Shown: positions 39,338-54,317, counted from the first letter of the stretch. The stretch is 64,000 nucleotides of DNA from Mycolicibacterium sp. MU0053 (GCF_963378095.1 NZ_OY726397.1:2852001-2916000), one strand, 5' to 3'. The notes: generated by a model from the sequence alone, not told the origin. Program-made: numbers and translations.

Positions 39338-40327
39338 TTAATCCGTGGCGGCGTCGAGAATCCGCGCGGCGGCCAACGCCGGGGTCAACTCACCGTCGCG
39401 GACCTGTCGTTCGACCTCGGTGCGAATCCCCCTGACCTCGGGGTGGTCCAGCACCCGGTCCAGCACCGCGTCGCGCACCATCGCCCAGGTCCACTCGACC
39501 TGCTGGGTCCGGCGCCGGGCATCGAACTCGCCGGCCGCCGTCAGCACCTCGCGATGCTTGCGCACGGCGTCCCACAACTCCGCCAGGCCCGTGCCTTCCA
39601 GCGCACTCATGGTGAGCACTGGCGGCCGCCACAGCACCTCCCGCGGATAGATGAGCCGGATCGCCCCGGAGAGTTCGCGGGCGGCCTTCTTGGCCTCCAT
39701 CACGTGCTTGCCGTCGGCCTTGTTGACCACGATGATGTCGGCGAGTTCCAGCACACCCTTCTTGATGCCCTGCAACTGATCGCCGGTGCGCGCCAAGGTC
39801 AGGAACACGAAGGTGTCGACCATCCCGGCCACCGTCACCTCGGACTGCCCCACCCCCACGGTCTCCACCAGGATGACGTCGAAGCCCGCAGCCTCCAGCA
39901 ACACGATCGTCTCGCGGGTCGCGCGGGCCACCCCACCGAGTGTGCCGGAGGTGGGCGACGGTCGGATGTAGGCATCCGGTTGCCCGGCCAACCGCGACAT
40001 CCGGGTCTTGTCGCCCAGGATCGAACCACCGGTGCGGGTCGACGACGGGTCCACCGCCAGCACAGCCACGCGGTGCCCCTGCTCGATGAGATACATCCCG
40101 AGCGCCTCGATCGAGGTGGATTTGCCCACCCCCGGCACCCCGGTGATGCCGATGTGCATCGCCGAACCGGCCTCCGGCATCAGCTCGAGCAGCAGGTGCT
40201 GCGCCTGTTCGCGGTGGTCGGCCCGGGTCGACTCGACCAGGGTGATCGCCCGGGCCAGGGCGGCCCGGTCGCCGTGCCGAATGCGGTCGGCGAATTCGTC
40301 CGGATTCAATACCGACGGTGCTGCCAT
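39338..40327 (-). CDS. meaB: MeaB-type GTPase, methylmalonyl-CoA mutase chaperone
   Basis: 329-aa G3E GTPase that protects methylmalonyl-CoA mutase and gates cofactor B12 loading. Walker A is GITGVPGVGKST near residue 60; ETVGVGQSE is the switch/G3 region; VNKADGKH is the base-recognition motif. It starts 3 bases after the mutB stop, so the order mutA-mutB-meaB is one operon. Full family length. Confidence 0.95.
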   Translation of the reverse strand: MAAPSVLNPDEFADRIRHGDRAALARAITLVESTRADHREQAQHLLLELMPEAGSAMHIGITGVPGVGKSTSIEALGMYLIEQGHRVAVLAVDPSSTRTGGSILGDKTRMSRLAGQPDAYIRPSPTSGTLGGVARATRETIVLLEAAGFDVILVETVGVGQSEVTVAGMVDTFVFLTLARTGDQLQGIKKGVLELADIIVVNKADGKHVMEAKKAARELSGAIRLIYPREVLWRPPVLTMSALEGTGLAELWDAVRKHREVLTAAGEFDARRRTQQVEWTWAMVRDAVLDRVLDHPEVRGIRTEVERQVRDGELTPALAAARILDAATD

Positions 40328-40330
40328 CGA

Positions 40331-42625
<2,295 letters not shown>

Positions 42626-42627
42626 CG

Positions 42628-44493
42628 TCAGGCCCCCAATCTCGTCAGGAGGGTGGAAAGCGCTTCGACCGCATCAATTTTCGCGGTCAGGTAGGCATCG
42701 GGCCGGTGCTCGGCGGACGCGACCGCCCGCTCCGGGCCCGCCAGGTAGACATGGGCCACACCCGCGCCGCGCGCCGCCTCGATCACCGCGGCGGCCTCCT
42801 CGGCGTACCGGGCATCGGTGCCGCAGAGCACCACCGCGGACGTCGATGCGGATTCGGCCACCGCCGCGGCCACCGACGCACTGTCCAGGGTGCCGGGGTT
42901 GACCACCTCGATGCCGCCCGAGGCCAACAGGTTGGTCGCGAACGAGGTCCGGATGTTGTGTTCAGCCAGCGACCCCAGGGGCACGAGCAACACCCGCGGG
43001 CGGCTGCCGTGGGCGCCCAGATAGTCGTCGGAACGGTTGCGCAAGGCTTCGAAGTCCTGGGCGTAGCGCAGCACCCCCGGCGGGGAATCCTGTTGCGGCA
43101 GCGGCAATTCGGCGAGATTCGGAAACTCGTTGACGCCCGTCACCGCGGTGCGTCGATGCGCGATGTCGGTGCGGCGCGCGGTTGCCACCGCGGCGATCTG
43201 TTCGACGACGAAATCGGCGGCTGCCGCGAAACCGCCGCGGGCCTCGATCGCCTGGAAGTGCTGCCAGGCCTGATCGGCCAGCCGCTCGGTGAGGTCCTCG
43301 ACGAACCACGAACCGCCGGCGGGATCCTGGACCCGACCCAGATGCGATTCCTCGAGCAGCAGCAGTTGCGTGTTGCGGGCGATGCGCCGCGCGAAACTCG
43401 CCGAGACGCCCGGGGCACCGCCGGCGATCGCCATGTCGAACGGATGGACCTGCACGGTGTCCGCACCGCCGACACCGGCCCCGAATGCCGCCAGCGTGCA
43501 GCGCAGCATGTTCACCCAGGGGTCACGCTGCGCCATCATCGCCAGCGAGCTGACCGCGTGCACCCGCACCGCACCGGCGTCCCGGGCGCCGACCACCTCG
43601 GCCACCCGCGCCCACAGCTGCCGAGCGGCCCGCATCTTGGCGGTCGTCATGAACTGGTCGTCGTCGGCGGCGAGCCGGAAACTGATCTGCCGCAACGCAT
43701 CCTCGGTGTCGAGACCGGCCGCTACCAGCAACCGCAGGTAGCTCACGGCGGCCGCGACGACACCGGCCAGCTCCCAGGCGGCGTTCGCCCCGCGGTTGTG
43801 CAGCGCCGGACCGTCGACGGTGATGGCGCGCACCGCTGCGCCGAATTCGACGAGCTGCGCCGCGACCTGGGTCACCTCATCGAGCGAGGCGGTGGCCGCG
43901 TCGTCGAGCGCGGCGATCAGCGGATCGGCCCCCAGATCGACCGACAGCGTCTTGCGTTGCTCGCCGTCGAGGCCTGACACCACGTTCCGGATCACCTCGG
44001 CGGCGGCGGCGAAATCCGCACCGGCGGACACGATCACCGGGACAAGTTCGACGAAGACACCCGACAGCAGGCGCTCCAGGTCCCGGACCGCGACGCCGTC
44101 GGCACCCACCCGCAGCACCAGCGCGCTCACACCCTCCGACAGCGCCGCGAGCAGCGTCGCGTTCCCGTCGTCGGCGGCCTGGCCCGGCACCGGGAACGCC
44201 TCGGCGACCTTCCAACCGGACAGCACGTCGCGGGTCGCGTCGCCGCCCCGGACGAACGGCCACTGGCCAGGCAGCGGCGGCTCCGGCAACGCGTCGAGCG
44301 CGGTGTAGAGCGGCCGGACGTCGAAGCCCTCGTAGGTGGGGCTGTCCAGCAACCGCTCGGGCTCGTCCGGCAACTCCGACACATCGCGTCGGGTGCTCTT
44401 GGCGAGCACGCCGGCGACCGCGTCGCGCCAGCGGGCGCGCGCCTGCTCCAACTCGGCGCGATCACCTGACACGACTGAGGCACCTGATGACAC
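42628..44493 (-). CDS. mutA: Methylmalonyl-CoA mutase, small subunit
   Basis: 621-aa non-catalytic partner of MutB, with the same barrel plus B12-like domain layout but without a DxHxxG motif. [15 protein letters not shown] and [13 protein letters not shown] are family stretches. GTG at 44493 is chosen: GGGAG stands 6 bases before it, and codon use deteriorates upstream although the frame stays open to 44676. GTG at 44472 is the alternative. First gene of mutA-mutB-meaB, divergent from the TVP38 gene. Confidence 0.95.
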   Translation of the reverse strand: MSSGASVVSGDRAELEQARARWRDAVAGVLAKSTRRDVSELPDEPERLLDSPTYEGFDVRPLYTALDALPEPPLPGQWPFVRGGDATRDVLSGWKVAEAFPVPGQAADDGNATLLAALSEGVSALVLRVGADGVAVRDLERLLSGVFVELVPVIVSAGADFAAAAEVIRNVVSGLDGEQRKTLSVDLGADPLIAALDDAATASLDEVTQVAAQLVEFGAAVRAITVDGPALHNRGANAAWELAGVVAAAVSYLRLLVAAGLDTEDALRQISFRLAADDDQFMTTAKMRAARQLWARVAEVVGARDAGAVRVHAVSSLAMMAQRDPWVNMLRCTLAAFGAGVGGADTVQVHPFDMAIAGGAPGVSASFARRIARNTQLLLLEESHLGRVQDPAGGSWFVEDLTERLADQAWQHFQAIEARGGFAAAADFVVEQIAAVATARRTDIAHRRTAVTGVNEFPNLAELPLPQQDSPPGVLRYAQDFEALRNRSDDYLGAHGSRPRVLLVPLGSLAEHNIRTSFATNLLASGGIEVVNPGTLDSASVAAAVAESASTSAVVLCGTDARYAEEAAAVIEAARGAGVAHVYLAGPERAVASAEHRPDAYLTAKIDAVEALSTLLTRLGA

Positions 44494-44649
44494 CGGCAGC
44501 TCCCTGTTATCGCAGCGTGCAGTGGCCCGCGAAGGAGCGGACCATTCGGGTTTCAGGCTAGATGATGGCGATCTCCGCCGATGAAGCGCCCGAGCCAAGT
44601 CGCCACGGCGCGCCCCGACGCGCCGTGGCCGCAGTTCGCCGGCACCCCG

Positions 44650-44655
44650 TAGGCT
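44650..44655 (+). promoter_or_regulatory. Likely -10 of leaderless TVP38 gene
   Basis: TAGGCT fits TANNNT and ends 8 bases before GTG at 44664. There is no Shine-Dalgarno, so a leaderless transcript is likely. This is one reason for preferring the GTG over the upstream ATG at 44562. Confidence 0.45.
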
Positions 44656-44663
44656 TGATTCCC

Positions 44664-45416
44664 GTGGCCAGCGCATTACGACGGACGATCGGTGTACTGC
44701 GCGCTGTCCCGGAGACGGTCACCGCGATCGCGCGCCAGATCCCGCGCAGGCGTCTCGTCTTCGCCGCGATCGGCATTGTGATCCTCGTCGCAGTCACCCT
44801 GTTGGTGCCGCTGCCAACCGCTTTGGAACTGCGGGACTGGGCCCGCTCGCTGGGCCCGTGGTTCCCGCTGGCGTTTCTGGCGGCGCACAGCCTGGCCACC
44901 GTGCTGCCGTTTCCGCGCACCGCGTTCACGCTGGCAGCCGGCCTACTGTTCGGATCCGCACTGGGCATCGCGTTGGCGCTGACCGCGAGCACGATCAGCG
45001 CGGTGTTGGCCGTGGTGCTCGTGCGGGCGTTCGGCTGGCAGCTATCCGGGTTGGTGAGCCATCCGAGGATCGATGCGGTCGACGCGCACCTACGCCGGCG
45101 CGGCTGGCTGGCGGTGCTCTCGCTCCGGCTGATTCCGGCGGTGCCGTTCTCGGTGATCAACTACGCCGCCGGTGCGTCGGCGGTCCGGCTGCGGCCCTAT
45201 GCGGCCGCCACGGTGCTCGGGTTGTTCCCGGGGACCTCGGCCGTGGTGATCCTCGGTGATGCGCTCACCGGCAGCGTGAACCCGCTGCTGGTGCTGTTCT
45301 CGCTGTGCACCGCCGGCGTCGGGGTCGCGGGACTGGCGTTCGAGTTGCGCAGCCACCGCCGCAAGGTCGCGGCGCAGGAACCCGAGTCGGTGCAGCCCGC
45401 GGGCCTCAGCGGCTGA
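44664..45416 (+). CDS. TVP38/TMEM64 (DedA-like) membrane protein
   Basis: 250-aa membrane protein with about six hydrophobic segments. The SNARE-associated/VTT motif region is LPFPRTAFTLAAGLLFG, followed by LRLIPAVPFSVINYAAGAS. Family members act in membrane lipid or undecaprenyl-phosphate handling; the exact role here is unknown. The frame is open from ATG at 44562, but those 34 codons lack the local codon bias, so GTG at 44664 is preferred. It overlaps the end of the convergent DoxX-like gene by 11 bases. Confidence 0.85.
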   Translation: MASALRRTIGVLRAVPETVTAIARQIPRRRLVFAAIGIVILVAVTLLVPLPTALELRDWARSLGPWFPLAFLAAHSLATVLPFPRTAFTLAAGLLFGSALGIALALTASTISAVLAVVLVRAFGWQLSGLVSHPRIDAVDAHLRRRGWLAVLSLRLIPAVPFSVINYAAGASAVRLRPYAAATVLGLFPGTSAVVILGDALTGSVNPLLVLFSLCTAGVGVAGLAFELRSHRRKVAAQEPESVQPAGLSG

Positions 45417-45765
45417 CGTCGGGCCCCTTGGCGGTCATGGTGGCGAACAGCGCCAGAAACGACGACGCCGCCGCCAGCCCCGGACTCCAGTCCTTGGCCC
45501 GGATGTGGGCGCCGACCGCCAGCGTGAAATACACCGTCAGCAGCAGCGTCGTCAGCCGTGCCAGCGTCGGGAACCGCCCCGCCGCCAGCAGCCCGACGGC
45601 CGAGGCCGCCTTCACCACCGGCAGGATCGGCCGATACTGCTGCGGCAGCCCGACATCGTCGAGGGCCTTGGTGATCGGTGCCAGCGGGATCGCGCAGGCC
45701 ACCGCGTCGCCGGCCTGGATCGCCGCCAGCGCCGCGTAGGTCCGCGGTGAGGTCAGCGTGCTCAC
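45406..45765 (-). CDS. DoxX-family membrane protein
   Basis: 119-aa protein with four hydrophobic helices resembling DoxX/DoxD-like small membrane proteins (AASAVGLLAAGRFPTLARL region). Function not established. GTG at 45765 overlaps the SPFH gene stop by 4 bases (GTGA), so it is translated as the last gene of nfeD-SPFH-doxX. Confidence 0.8.
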   Translation of the reverse strand: MSTLTSPRTYAALAAIQAGDAVACAIPLAPITKALDDVGLPQQYRPILPVVKAASAVGLLAAGRFPTLARLTTLLLTVYFTLAVGAHIRAKDWSPGLAAASSFLALFATMTAKGPDVSR

Positions 45766-46940
45766 GCCTGCTCCCGATGCCGTGCGCCGGACTCCAGCGA
45801 CGCGGGCGGCACTTTGGCCGAACCCGGGAGCGCCGGCTCCGACGGCACGCGTGCATCGGCCTCGGCCTTGGCCACCGCCTCAGCGATCGCCGGGTCGCTC
45901 TTGGTCTCGAACCAGTCGGCGACCTCGTCGGTGTCGTCGGTGGGTGGGGTGTCCTGCTCCACCGGCGAGGGGGTGTAGCGGAACACCCCGTCCTCGCCCG
46001 GCGCGCCGAGCAGCTTGGTGAAACCCTGTAGCGCGGAACCGAAGTCGCTGGGCACCAGCCACACCTTGTTGGCCTCGCCCTCGGCCATCTTGGGCAGGGT
46101 CTGCAGATACTGATAGGCCAACAGCTCCGGAGTCGGGCGGCCGGCCTTGATCGCGGCGAATGTCTTCTCGATGGCCTTGGCCTGCCCCTGCGCCTGCAGA
46201 TACTGCGCGGCCCGCTCGCCCTGGGCCCGCAGGATGCGGGATTGCCGTTCGGCCTCGGCGGACAGGATCGCGGCCTGCTTGGCGCCCTCGGCGGTCAGGA
46301 TCGCGGCCTGCTTCTGGCCCTCGGCCTGTTTGATCGACGACTCGCGGATGCCCTCGGCGTTCAGGATCATCGCGCGCTTCTCCCGGTCGGCCCGCATCTG
46401 CTTTTCCATCGAATCCTGGATCGACACCGGCGGATCGATGGCCTTCAGTTCGACGCGGGCCACCCGCAGCCCCCACTTGCCGGTCGCCTCGTCGAGCACG
46501 CCGCGCAACTGCCCGTTGATCTGGTCGCGCGAGGTCAGCGTCTGCTCCAGGGTCATGCCGCCGACGACGTTGCGCAGCGTCGTGGTGGTCAGCTGTTCGA
46601 CTCCGACGATGTAGTTGCTGATCTGATACACCGCGGCCTGCGGGTTGGTGACCTGGAAGTACACCACCGTGTCGATGTTGACCGTCAGGTTGTCCTCGGT
46701 GATCACCGGCTGCGGCGGGAAGGACACCACGCGCTCGCGCAGGTCCACCCGGGCCCGGATCCGGTCGATGAACGGCACCAGCAGGGTCAGCTGGCCGGAG
46801 ACCGTCTTGCTGTAGCGGCCCAGTCGCTCGATGACCGCGGCCTCGGCCTGCGGGATCAGCGCGACGGACTTGGCCACGATGATGACCGCGACGATCACCA
46901 GCACGGCCAGCAGCACGAGGCCGGTTACGGCACCATCCAT
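45762..46940 (-). CDS. SPFH/Band 7 (stomatin-like) membrane protein
   Basis: 392-aa protein with one N-terminal transmembrane helix (residues 4-26), a Band 7 domain (AEAAVIERLGRYSKTV onward) and a long Ala/Glu/Gln-rich coiled coil (about 200-290) with repeated ILTAEGAKQAAILSAEAERQ-type units. The C-terminal tail is acidic and Pro-rich. ATG at 46940 follows AGAGGAG. It forms oligomeric membrane scaffolds together with NfeD, whose stop lies 10 bases upstream. Confidence 0.93.
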   Translation of the reverse strand: MDGAVTGLVLLAVLVIVAVIIVAKSVALIPQAEAAVIERLGRYSKTVSGQLTLLVPFIDRIRARVDLRERVVSFPPQPVITEDNLTVNIDTVVYFQVTNPQAAVYQISNYIVGVEQLTTTTLRNVVGGMTLEQTLTSRDQINGQLRGVLDEATGKWGLRVARVELKAIDPPVSIQDSMEKQMRADREKRAMILNAEGIRESSIKQAEGQKQAAILTAEGAKQAAILSAEAERQSRILRAQGERAAQYLQAQGQAKAIEKTFAAIKAGRPTPELLAYQYLQTLPKMAEGEANKVWLVPSDFGSALQGFTKLLGAPGEDGVFRYTPSPVEQDTPPTDDTDEVADWFETKSDPAIAEAVAKAEADARVPSEPALPGSAKVPPASLESGARHREQA

Positions 46941-46950
46941 GGAAACTCCT

Positions 46951-47385
46951 CTAGTCGTTTTTCCAGACCACCGCGGTGGCGCCGTCAATGCGCATGACCA
47001 TCACCTGATCACCGGCTTCGTAGACGTCGTGGTCGTTGAGCGGGCGGGCGGTCCACACCTCGCCTTCGAGCTTCACCTGGCCCTGGTGCAGCGTGATCTG
47101 GTCCAGCACCAAGGCCGGCCGGCCTTCGAGCGCCTCGATGCCGGTCTCCAGCGCCGCGGCCGAGGCCATTCGGCGGCGCAGCGCCGGCCGCACCACCACC
47201 AGCAGCAGCACCGAAACGACCAGGAACACCGCACCGTCGGCCCAGATCGGCCAGTCGAACAGCCAGCTGGTACCCGCCGCGGCCAGTGCCCCGCCACCCA
47301 GCATCAACAGGAACAGGTCGCCGGTCAGCACCTCGGCACCGGCAAGGCCCAGTGCCGCGATGAGCCAGAGCAGGGCTGCGGGCAT
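46951..47385 (-). CDS. NfeD-like membrane protein
   Basis: 144-aa short-form NfeD with two to three N-terminal membrane helices (residues 3-65) and a C-terminal OB-fold domain (ALEGRPALVLDQITLHQGQV, GDQVMVMRIDGATAVV). NfeD proteins pair with stomatin-like SPFH proteins in microdomain assembly; the adjacent SPFH gene on the same strand confirms the pairing. Confidence 0.9.
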   Translation of the reverse strand: MPAALLWLIAALGLAGAEVLTGDLFLLMLGGGALAAAGTSWLFDWPIWADGAVFLVVSVLLLVVVRPALRRRMASAAALETGIEALEGRPALVLDQITLHQGQVKLEGEVWTARPLNDHDVYEAGDQVMVMRIDGATAVVWKND

Positions 47386-47474
47386 AAGCCCAGGATAACG
47401 CGACGAGGCGCGGGGCAGCCGCGCTTCCGCCGCGCGCGTAATCGCGTGGCACAGCCACTAGACTGCCTCTCATC

Positions 47475-48323
47475 ATGTGGTGTCCGAGTGTTTCGCTGAC
47501 GTTGTGGGCCAATGCCTGGCTGGCCGGCCAGGCCGCGCCCGACGACGTCCTCGACGCCTTGTCGTGTTGGGCGCCAGCGCATTCCGTCGCCGCCTACGAC
47601 GCCGCCGCCGCGGATGTGACCGGCCTGCCGTGGCCGGACGTCAACACCGCCACCTCGGTGAGCCTGCTGCAGACCGTGCGCGGTGCCGCGGGTTTGCGGA
47701 CGGCCCCCGGCCCGGCGCTGAGCCTGGCCCTGCCGGTGCCCGGGGACGTGCGGGGGCTCCCCGCCGGCAGCACCTTTGCCCGCGACGCCCTCGCCGTGGG
47801 CGAGGCCGTGATCATCGGGTCGGAGCGGGGAGCGGCGATCGGCCTGGTTCCCGAATTCGAGATCGACGGCGACTACCTCGGCGATGACACCGACGCCGAC
47901 CCGCCGGTGTTGAGCTGGACCGCGTATTCGGTGCCGGCCGCACCCACTCCGGAGCACCGCGATCTCGGGGAGGCCGAGTACACGCTGCGGGCGGCGGTGC
48001 GCTCGGCCGCCGACGCCCTGGTGGCGCTGCGCGACGGCGGCGGCGGCATCGACGTCGACGACCCGCGCGCCATGGTCGAGCAGGTGCTGGCGGTGACCCA
48101 TCAGCACCGCGCCCCCGAGCACGCACCCACGCGGGCGTTGCGCGTGCTGGAGAACGCCGCTCAGGTCGACGCGATCATCACCGTGAGCGCGGGTCTGATG
48201 CCGATCGCCATCCAGTCCTCATCGGAGGTGCAGTCGGCCTCGGATGCGTTGCGTCCGCTGGCCGGCGTCGTGCGTTCGGCCCGGCTCGCGGCCATCAGCG
48301 CGATTCTGTACTCGGCGTGGTGA
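47475..48323 (+). CDS. Conserved mycobacterial hypothetical protein
   Basis: 282-aa soluble protein without a recognised domain. It is Ala-rich, has no signal peptide or membrane segment, and starts [18 protein letters not shown]. The equivalent position in M. tuberculosis holds a conserved hypothetical (Rv1486c). It is divergent from nfeD and its 3' end overlaps the convergent hemH gene by 29 bases. Function unknown. Confidence 0.8.
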   Translation: MWCPSVSLTLWANAWLAGQAAPDDVLDALSCWAPAHSVAAYDAAAADVTGLPWPDVNTATSVSLLQTVRGAAGLRTAPGPALSLALPVPGDVRGLPAGSTFARDALAVGEAVIIGSERGAAIGLVPEFEIDGDYLGDDTDADPPVLSWTAYSVPAAPTPEHRDLGEAEYTLRAAVRSAADALVALRDGGGGIDVDDPRAMVEQVLAVTHQHRAPEHAPTRALRVLENAAQVDAIITVSAGLMPIAIQSSSEVQSASDALRPLAGVVRSARLAAISAILYSAW

Positions 48324-49332
48324 GGCAGCACCCGGTGGCACACGGCGCGCCGTTGACGCTGCACCCGTAGCCGGGCACCGGATTCGGGCCGCGCACCCGG
48401 CTCGGCTCCCGATCGGTGCGCAGCTCGTCGATGAGGTCGACGATCAGCTGCGCGAAGCGGACGTCGGCGTTGGGGGTCAGCGCCCGGGCCAGCGTGATGC
48501 CGACCTCGGCGGCGACCTCGGCCACCTCGTTGTCGAGGTCCCACACCACCTCGATGTGGTCCGAGACGAACCCGATCGGGCACAGGATGACGGCTTCGGT
48601 GCCGTGGGCGGCCAGTGCCGCAACGTGATCGGCCACATCCGGTTCCAGCCACGGAATCTGCGGCGGTCCGGACCGGGACTGCCAGACCTGATCGTAGGAC
48701 TCGTATCCGGCCGCCGCGGCCACCAGCGCACTGGCGTAGGCGACCTGGCGGCTGTAGAGCCGCGGGCCGTGCCGCTCGTCGACGGCAATCGGGATCGAGT
48801 GCGCGGTGAACACCAACCGGGCCCGCTCCCGCAACTGCTCGGGCAGGCCCTGGCGCGCCGTGGCGATCGCCTCGGCGAAGAGTTCGACGAAGCGCGGATG
48901 GTCGAAGAACTGCCGGAGTTTCACCAGTTCCGGCGCGCCCGGTCCGGCCGCGGCGCGGGCACGAGCGATGTCCTCGACGTACTGGGCGCAGCCGGAATAG
49001 CCGCCCCAGGCCGACGTGGCGAATACCGCCGCCCGCCGAACCCCGTTGTCGCGCATGGCGATCACGGTGTCCTCCAGGTAGGGATCCCAGTTTCGGTTGC
49101 CGAAGTAGACCGGCAGGTCCGTCTGGGTTCGCAGCGCTTCTATCAGCGCGCGGTTGATGCCGTTGATCGGCGAGACCCCACCGAAATGCTGGTAGTGCTC
49201 GGCGACGTCGTCGAGACGTTCGCGCGGCACGTTCCGGCCGCGGGTGACGTTCTCCAGGAACGGCATCACCTGCTCGGGCCCCTCCGGTCCGCCGAAGGAC
49301 AGGAGCAGCACGGCATCGAATTCGGTGGCCAC
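48295..49332 (-). CDS. hemH: Ferrochelatase / coproporphyrin ferrochelatase
   Basis: 345-aa enzyme inserting iron into porphyrin (coproporphyrin III in the actinobacterial route). Conserved pieces: [27 protein letters not shown] motif VFTAHSIPI with catalytic His, and [14 protein letters not shown]. Four cysteines suited to a [2Fe-2S] cluster are visible: one in GGYSGCAQY and three in the C-terminal [18 protein letters not shown] at 49332 lies 7 bases after the inhA stop, so it is the third gene of fabG1-inhA-hemH. Confidence 0.95.
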   Translation of the reverse strand: MATEFDAVLLLSFGGPEGPEQVMPFLENVTRGRNVPRERLDDVAEHYQHFGGVSPINGINRALIEALRTQTDLPVYFGNRNWDPYLEDTVIAMRDNGVRRAAVFATSAWGGYSGCAQYVEDIARARAAAGPGAPELVKLRQFFDHPRFVELFAEAIATARQGLPEQLRERARLVFTAHSIPIAVDERHGPRLYSRQVAYASALVAAAAGYESYDQVWQSRSGPPQIPWLEPDVADHVAALAAHGTEAVILCPIGFVSDHIEVVWDLDNEVAEVAAEVGITLARALTPNADVRFAQLIVDLIDELRTDREPSRVRGPNPVPGYGCSVNGAPCATGCCLTTPSTESR

Positions 49333-49339
49333 CGTCGGC

Positions 49340-50149
49340 CTAGAGCAACTGGGTGCTGGCGCCGCCGTCGGCGTAGATGATGGTGCCGGTGGTGGCCGGC
49401 AACCAGTCCGACAGCAGCGCACACACGGTCTTGGCCACCGCGGTCGGGTCCTTCATGTTCCAGCCCAGCGGGGCGCGCTGATCCCAGCCCTCCTCGAGCA
49501 GTTTCATCTGCGCACCGGCCTCGTCGCCGAGGGCGCCGCCGACGATCGCGCTCATGGCCAACGTGCGGATCGGCCCTGCGGCAACGAGATTCGACCGCAC
49601 CCCGTGCGGCCCGGCCTCACGCGCGACGAACCGGTTGACCGATTCGAGCGCACTCTTGGCCACGGTCATCCAGTTGTAGGCGGGCATCGCGCGGGTCGGG
49701 TCGAAGTCCATGCCGACGATGCTGCCGCCGGCGTTCAGCACCGGCAGGGTGGCCTTGGCCAGCGACGCGTAGGAATAGGCCGAGATGTGAATGCCCTTGG
49801 CGACATCCTCATAGGGCGCGTCGAAGAACGGGTTGACGCCCATCCCGGTCTGCGGCATGAACCCGATGGAGTGCACCACGCCGTCGAGCTTGTTGCCCTC
49901 GCCGATCACCTCGGTGATGCGGTCGGCCAGCGAAGCGAGGTGCTCCTCGTTCTGGACGTCGAGTTCGAGCAGCGGCGCCGGATTCGGCAACCGGTCGGCG
50001 ATCCGCTGGATCAGCTTCATCCGGTCGAAGCCGGTGAGCACAACTTCGGCCCCGGCCTCCTGGGCCTGCTTGGCGATGTGGAATGCGATCGATGAATCGG
50101 TGATGATCCCCGTGACGAGGATGCGCTTGCCTTCGAGAAACCCTGCCAT
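49340..50149 (-). CDS. inhA: NADH-dependent enoyl-ACP reductase InhA
   Basis: 269-aa FAS-II enoyl reductase for mycolic acid synthesis, the target of isoniazid and ethionamide. The nucleotide motif is [14 protein letters not shown], with Ile21 and Ser94 ([10 protein letters not shown]) as in the susceptible type. Catalytic Tyr158 and Lys165 are in [11 protein letters not shown]. Length equals the M. tuberculosis enzyme. Co-transcribed with fabG1 (27-base gap). Confidence 0.98.
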   Translation of the reverse strand: MAGFLEGKRILVTGIITDSSIAFHIAKQAQEAGAEVVLTGFDRMKLIQRIADRLPNPAPLLELDVQNEEHLASLADRITEVIGEGNKLDGVVHSIGFMPQTGMGVNPFFDAPYEDVAKGIHISAYSYASLAKATLPVLNAGGSIVGMDFDPTRAMPAYNWMTVAKSALESVNRFVAREAGPHGVRSNLVAAGPIRTLAMSAIVGGALGDEAGAQMKLLEEGWDQRAPLGWNMKDPTAVAKTVCALLSDWLPATTGTIIYADGGASTQLL

Positions 50150-50176
50150 GTCTTCAGTCCTGATCTCTTAGATGTT

Positions 50177-52013
<1,837 letters not shown>

Positions 52014-52046
52014 AAACGCTCAGTCTTCTTTCTCATGGCTTCCCCA

Positions 52047-52988
52047 CTACCGCCCCGCCAGCGCGCCGCGGCGCCGCGAGGCGACGAACCGCACGATGTC
52101 GGCGATCCAGTCCCGGTCGGTGCGCAGACTCAGCAGCGGCGACCCGCACCGGCGCAGCGTGCGGGCCACTTCCTGGCGATGCGCCGCCGCGGCGTTCTCG
52201 AAGTCCTGACGAAGTTGGGCATCGATGGTGAACTCGCGGGTGACCCCGGATTCGGTGTCCTGCAACACCACGTCACCGACCTCGGGTAGTTCGACGTCGC
52301 GGGGGTCGAGCACCTCGATGCCCAACACCTCGTGGCGCGCGGCGATGGCGCGCAGCGGCCGCATCCAGTTGATCGGGCCGAGGAAATCGCTGATGATCAC
52401 GGCCATCCCGCGGCGCCGCTCCGGGCGCCGCAGTCCGTCGATGGCGGCGGCGAGATCGCCGCGGACGCCCAGGGGTGCCCGGGGCATGGTGGCGATGGTG
52501 CGCAGCATGGTCTGTTCGTGTTGCCGGCCCGAGAGCGCGGGGACGCGAACGATCTTGTCGCCGTTGGCGATCAGCGCACCCAACCGGTTCCCGCCGCCGC
52601 TGTTGAGGTAGGTGATCGCCGCCGCGGCCGCCACCGCGAGGTCACGCTTCTCGCAACCGGTGGTGCCGAAGTCCAGGCTCGCCGACATGTCGACCACCAG
52701 CCAGGTCTCCAGCTCCCGGTCGGCGATCATCTGCCGGACGTGCGGATGGGTGGTCCGCGCGGTCACCGACCAGTCCATCCGACGCACGTCGTCGCCGGGC
52801 TGGTACATCCGCGACTCCCCCGGCTCGGAGCCGGGACCGGGGATCAGGCCGAGGTGATCGCCGTGCAGCACGCCGTCGAGCTTGCGCTTGACGGTGAGCT
52901 CCAGGGTGCGCAGCGCCGCCGAGAGTTTGGGATCGCCGATCTCGCCGCGCGCGAAGGACGGCGGATGGCTGGACTGCGAGTCACTCAC
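52047..52988 (-). CDS. DUF58 protein
   Basis: 313-aa cytoplasmic protein with the DUF58 signature YQPGDDVRRMDWSVTAR and a VWA-like fold around VVDMSASLDFGT and AVIISDFLGP. GTG at 52988 overlaps the moxR1 stop by four bases (GTGA). Works with MoxR1 and the VWA protein as one module; precise role not known. Confidence 0.92.
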   Translation of the reverse strand: MSDSQSSHPPSFARGEIGDPKLSAALRTLELTVKRKLDGVLHGDHLGLIPGPGSEPGESRMYQPGDDVRRMDWSVTARTTHPHVRQMIADRELETWLVVDMSASLDFGTTGCEKRDLAVAAAAAITYLNSGGGNRLGALIANGDKIVRVPALSGRQHEQTMLRTIATMPRAPLGVRGDLAAAIDGLRRPERRRGMAVIISDFLGPINWMRPLRAIAARHEVLGIEVLDPRDVELPEVGDVVLQDTESGVTREFTIDAQLRQDFENAAAAHRQEVARTLRRCGSPLLSLRTDRDWIADIVRFVASRRRGALAGR

Positions 52989-54118
52989 CGACTGTTGGCC
53001 GCCGCGGCCGGCACTCCGGCAGGAACCGAATTGCCCTGCTGCGCAACGGCATTGACTTGTGGCAACGCGACCGTCTGCAGGATCCGGTTGATCACGGTCT
53101 CGGCGGCGATGTCGTCGGCCAGCGCGTCATAGGTCAGCACCAACCGGTGCCGCAGCACGTCCGGGATGACCTCGATGACGTCCTGCGGGATCACGTAGTC
53201 GCGGCCACGCACCAGGGCCAGGGCCCGGGCGGCGGCGATCACGCCCAGCGAAGCGCGCGGCGAGGCGCCGAAGGCCACCCAGGCCTTGACGTCGTTGAGG
53301 CCGAACTGCTCGGGCTGGCGGGTCGCGGTGATGACCCGAACGACGTAGTCGACCAGTGCGTGGTGGACGAAGTTGTTGGCGGCCACCTCCTGGAGGCGCA
53401 GCAGGTCGCCCGGATTGAGGATCTGCTTGGGCTCCGGCGGCGTGACACCCATCCGGTAGATGATCTCGCGTTCTTCCTCGGGCGAGGGATAGTCGACGTT
53501 GATCTTGAACAGGAACCGGTCGCGCTGGGCTTCGGGCAGCGGGTAGACGCCCTCGTTCTCGATCGGGTTCTGGGTGGCCATCACCAGGAACGGCTTGGGC
53601 AGCGGGTAGGTCTTACCGCCGATCGAGATCTTGCGTTCGGCCATCACCTCCAGCAGCGCGGACTGCACCTTCGCCGGCGCGCGGTTGATCTCGTCGGCCA
53701 GCAGGAAGTTCACCACCACGGGGCCGAGTTCGATGTCGAACTCCTCGCGGCCCTGCCGGTAGATCCGGGTGCCGACGATGTCGGTGGGCACCAGGTCGGG
53801 GGTGAACTGAATGCGGGCGAAGGTTCCGCCGACGACCTTGGCGAAGGTCTCGACCGCCAGCGTCTTGGCGACACCGGGAACGCCCTCGAGCAGCACGTGC
53901 CCCTTGGCCAGCAGGCCGACCAGGATCCGCTCGACGAGCTGATCCTGCCCGACGATGATGCGCTTGACCTCGAAGATCGCCCGCTCGATGGTCTGCATGT
54001 CGGCCGCCAAGCCGTTCGGTCCGCCCGGCGGTGGACCCGCAGGAGCACCTGTCGACGGCGGGGCCGCGTGTGCGCCGGGTGCCGGCGTGTAGTTGGGCGC
54101 CCCACCTGGTGATGTCAT
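52985..54118 (-). CDS. moxR1: MoxR-family AAA+ ATPase
   Basis: 377-aa ATPase. Walker A is GVPGVAKTLA near residue 80, Walker B LLADEINRA, and sensor motifs follow (MATQNPIENEGVYPLPEAQRD cut to MATQNPIE). The N-terminal 40 residues are Pro/Ala/Gly-rich and probably disordered. MoxR proteins act as chaperones for metal or complex assembly. It starts 199 bases after ripB; that gap has no gene. Confidence 0.95.
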   Translation of the reverse strand: MTSPGGAPNYTPAPGAHAAPPSTGAPAGPPPGGPNGLAADMQTIERAIFEVKRIIVGQDQLVERILVGLLAKGHVLLEGVPGVAKTLAVETFAKVVGGTFARIQFTPDLVPTDIVGTRIYRQGREEFDIELGPVVVNFLLADEINRAPAKVQSALLEVMAERKISIGGKTYPLPKPFLVMATQNPIENEGVYPLPEAQRDRFLFKINVDYPSPEEEREIIYRMGVTPPEPKQILNPGDLLRLQEVAANNFVHHALVDYVVRVITATRQPEQFGLNDVKAWVAFGASPRASLGVIAAARALALVRGRDYVIPQDVIEVIPDVLRHRLVLTYDALADDIAAETVINRILQTVALPQVNAVAQQGNSVPAGVPAAAANSR

Positions 54119-54317
54119 CGACTACGTCCTCCAGACTCCTGCGTGCATTGCGTACGGTTTCGTACCGTCGGACTCGGGTGTGGCGCATAACGCCTGCGGC
54201 GACACCGTTGCCCGGGCTCAACTATTCCAGGCAGTTCGAAATCCGTCGACGTGCCCCACCGGCTATCAGCATTTGCTTAGCAACGCCGGCCCGCGCCGGC
54301 GGTGGGGTCGGCCGCGG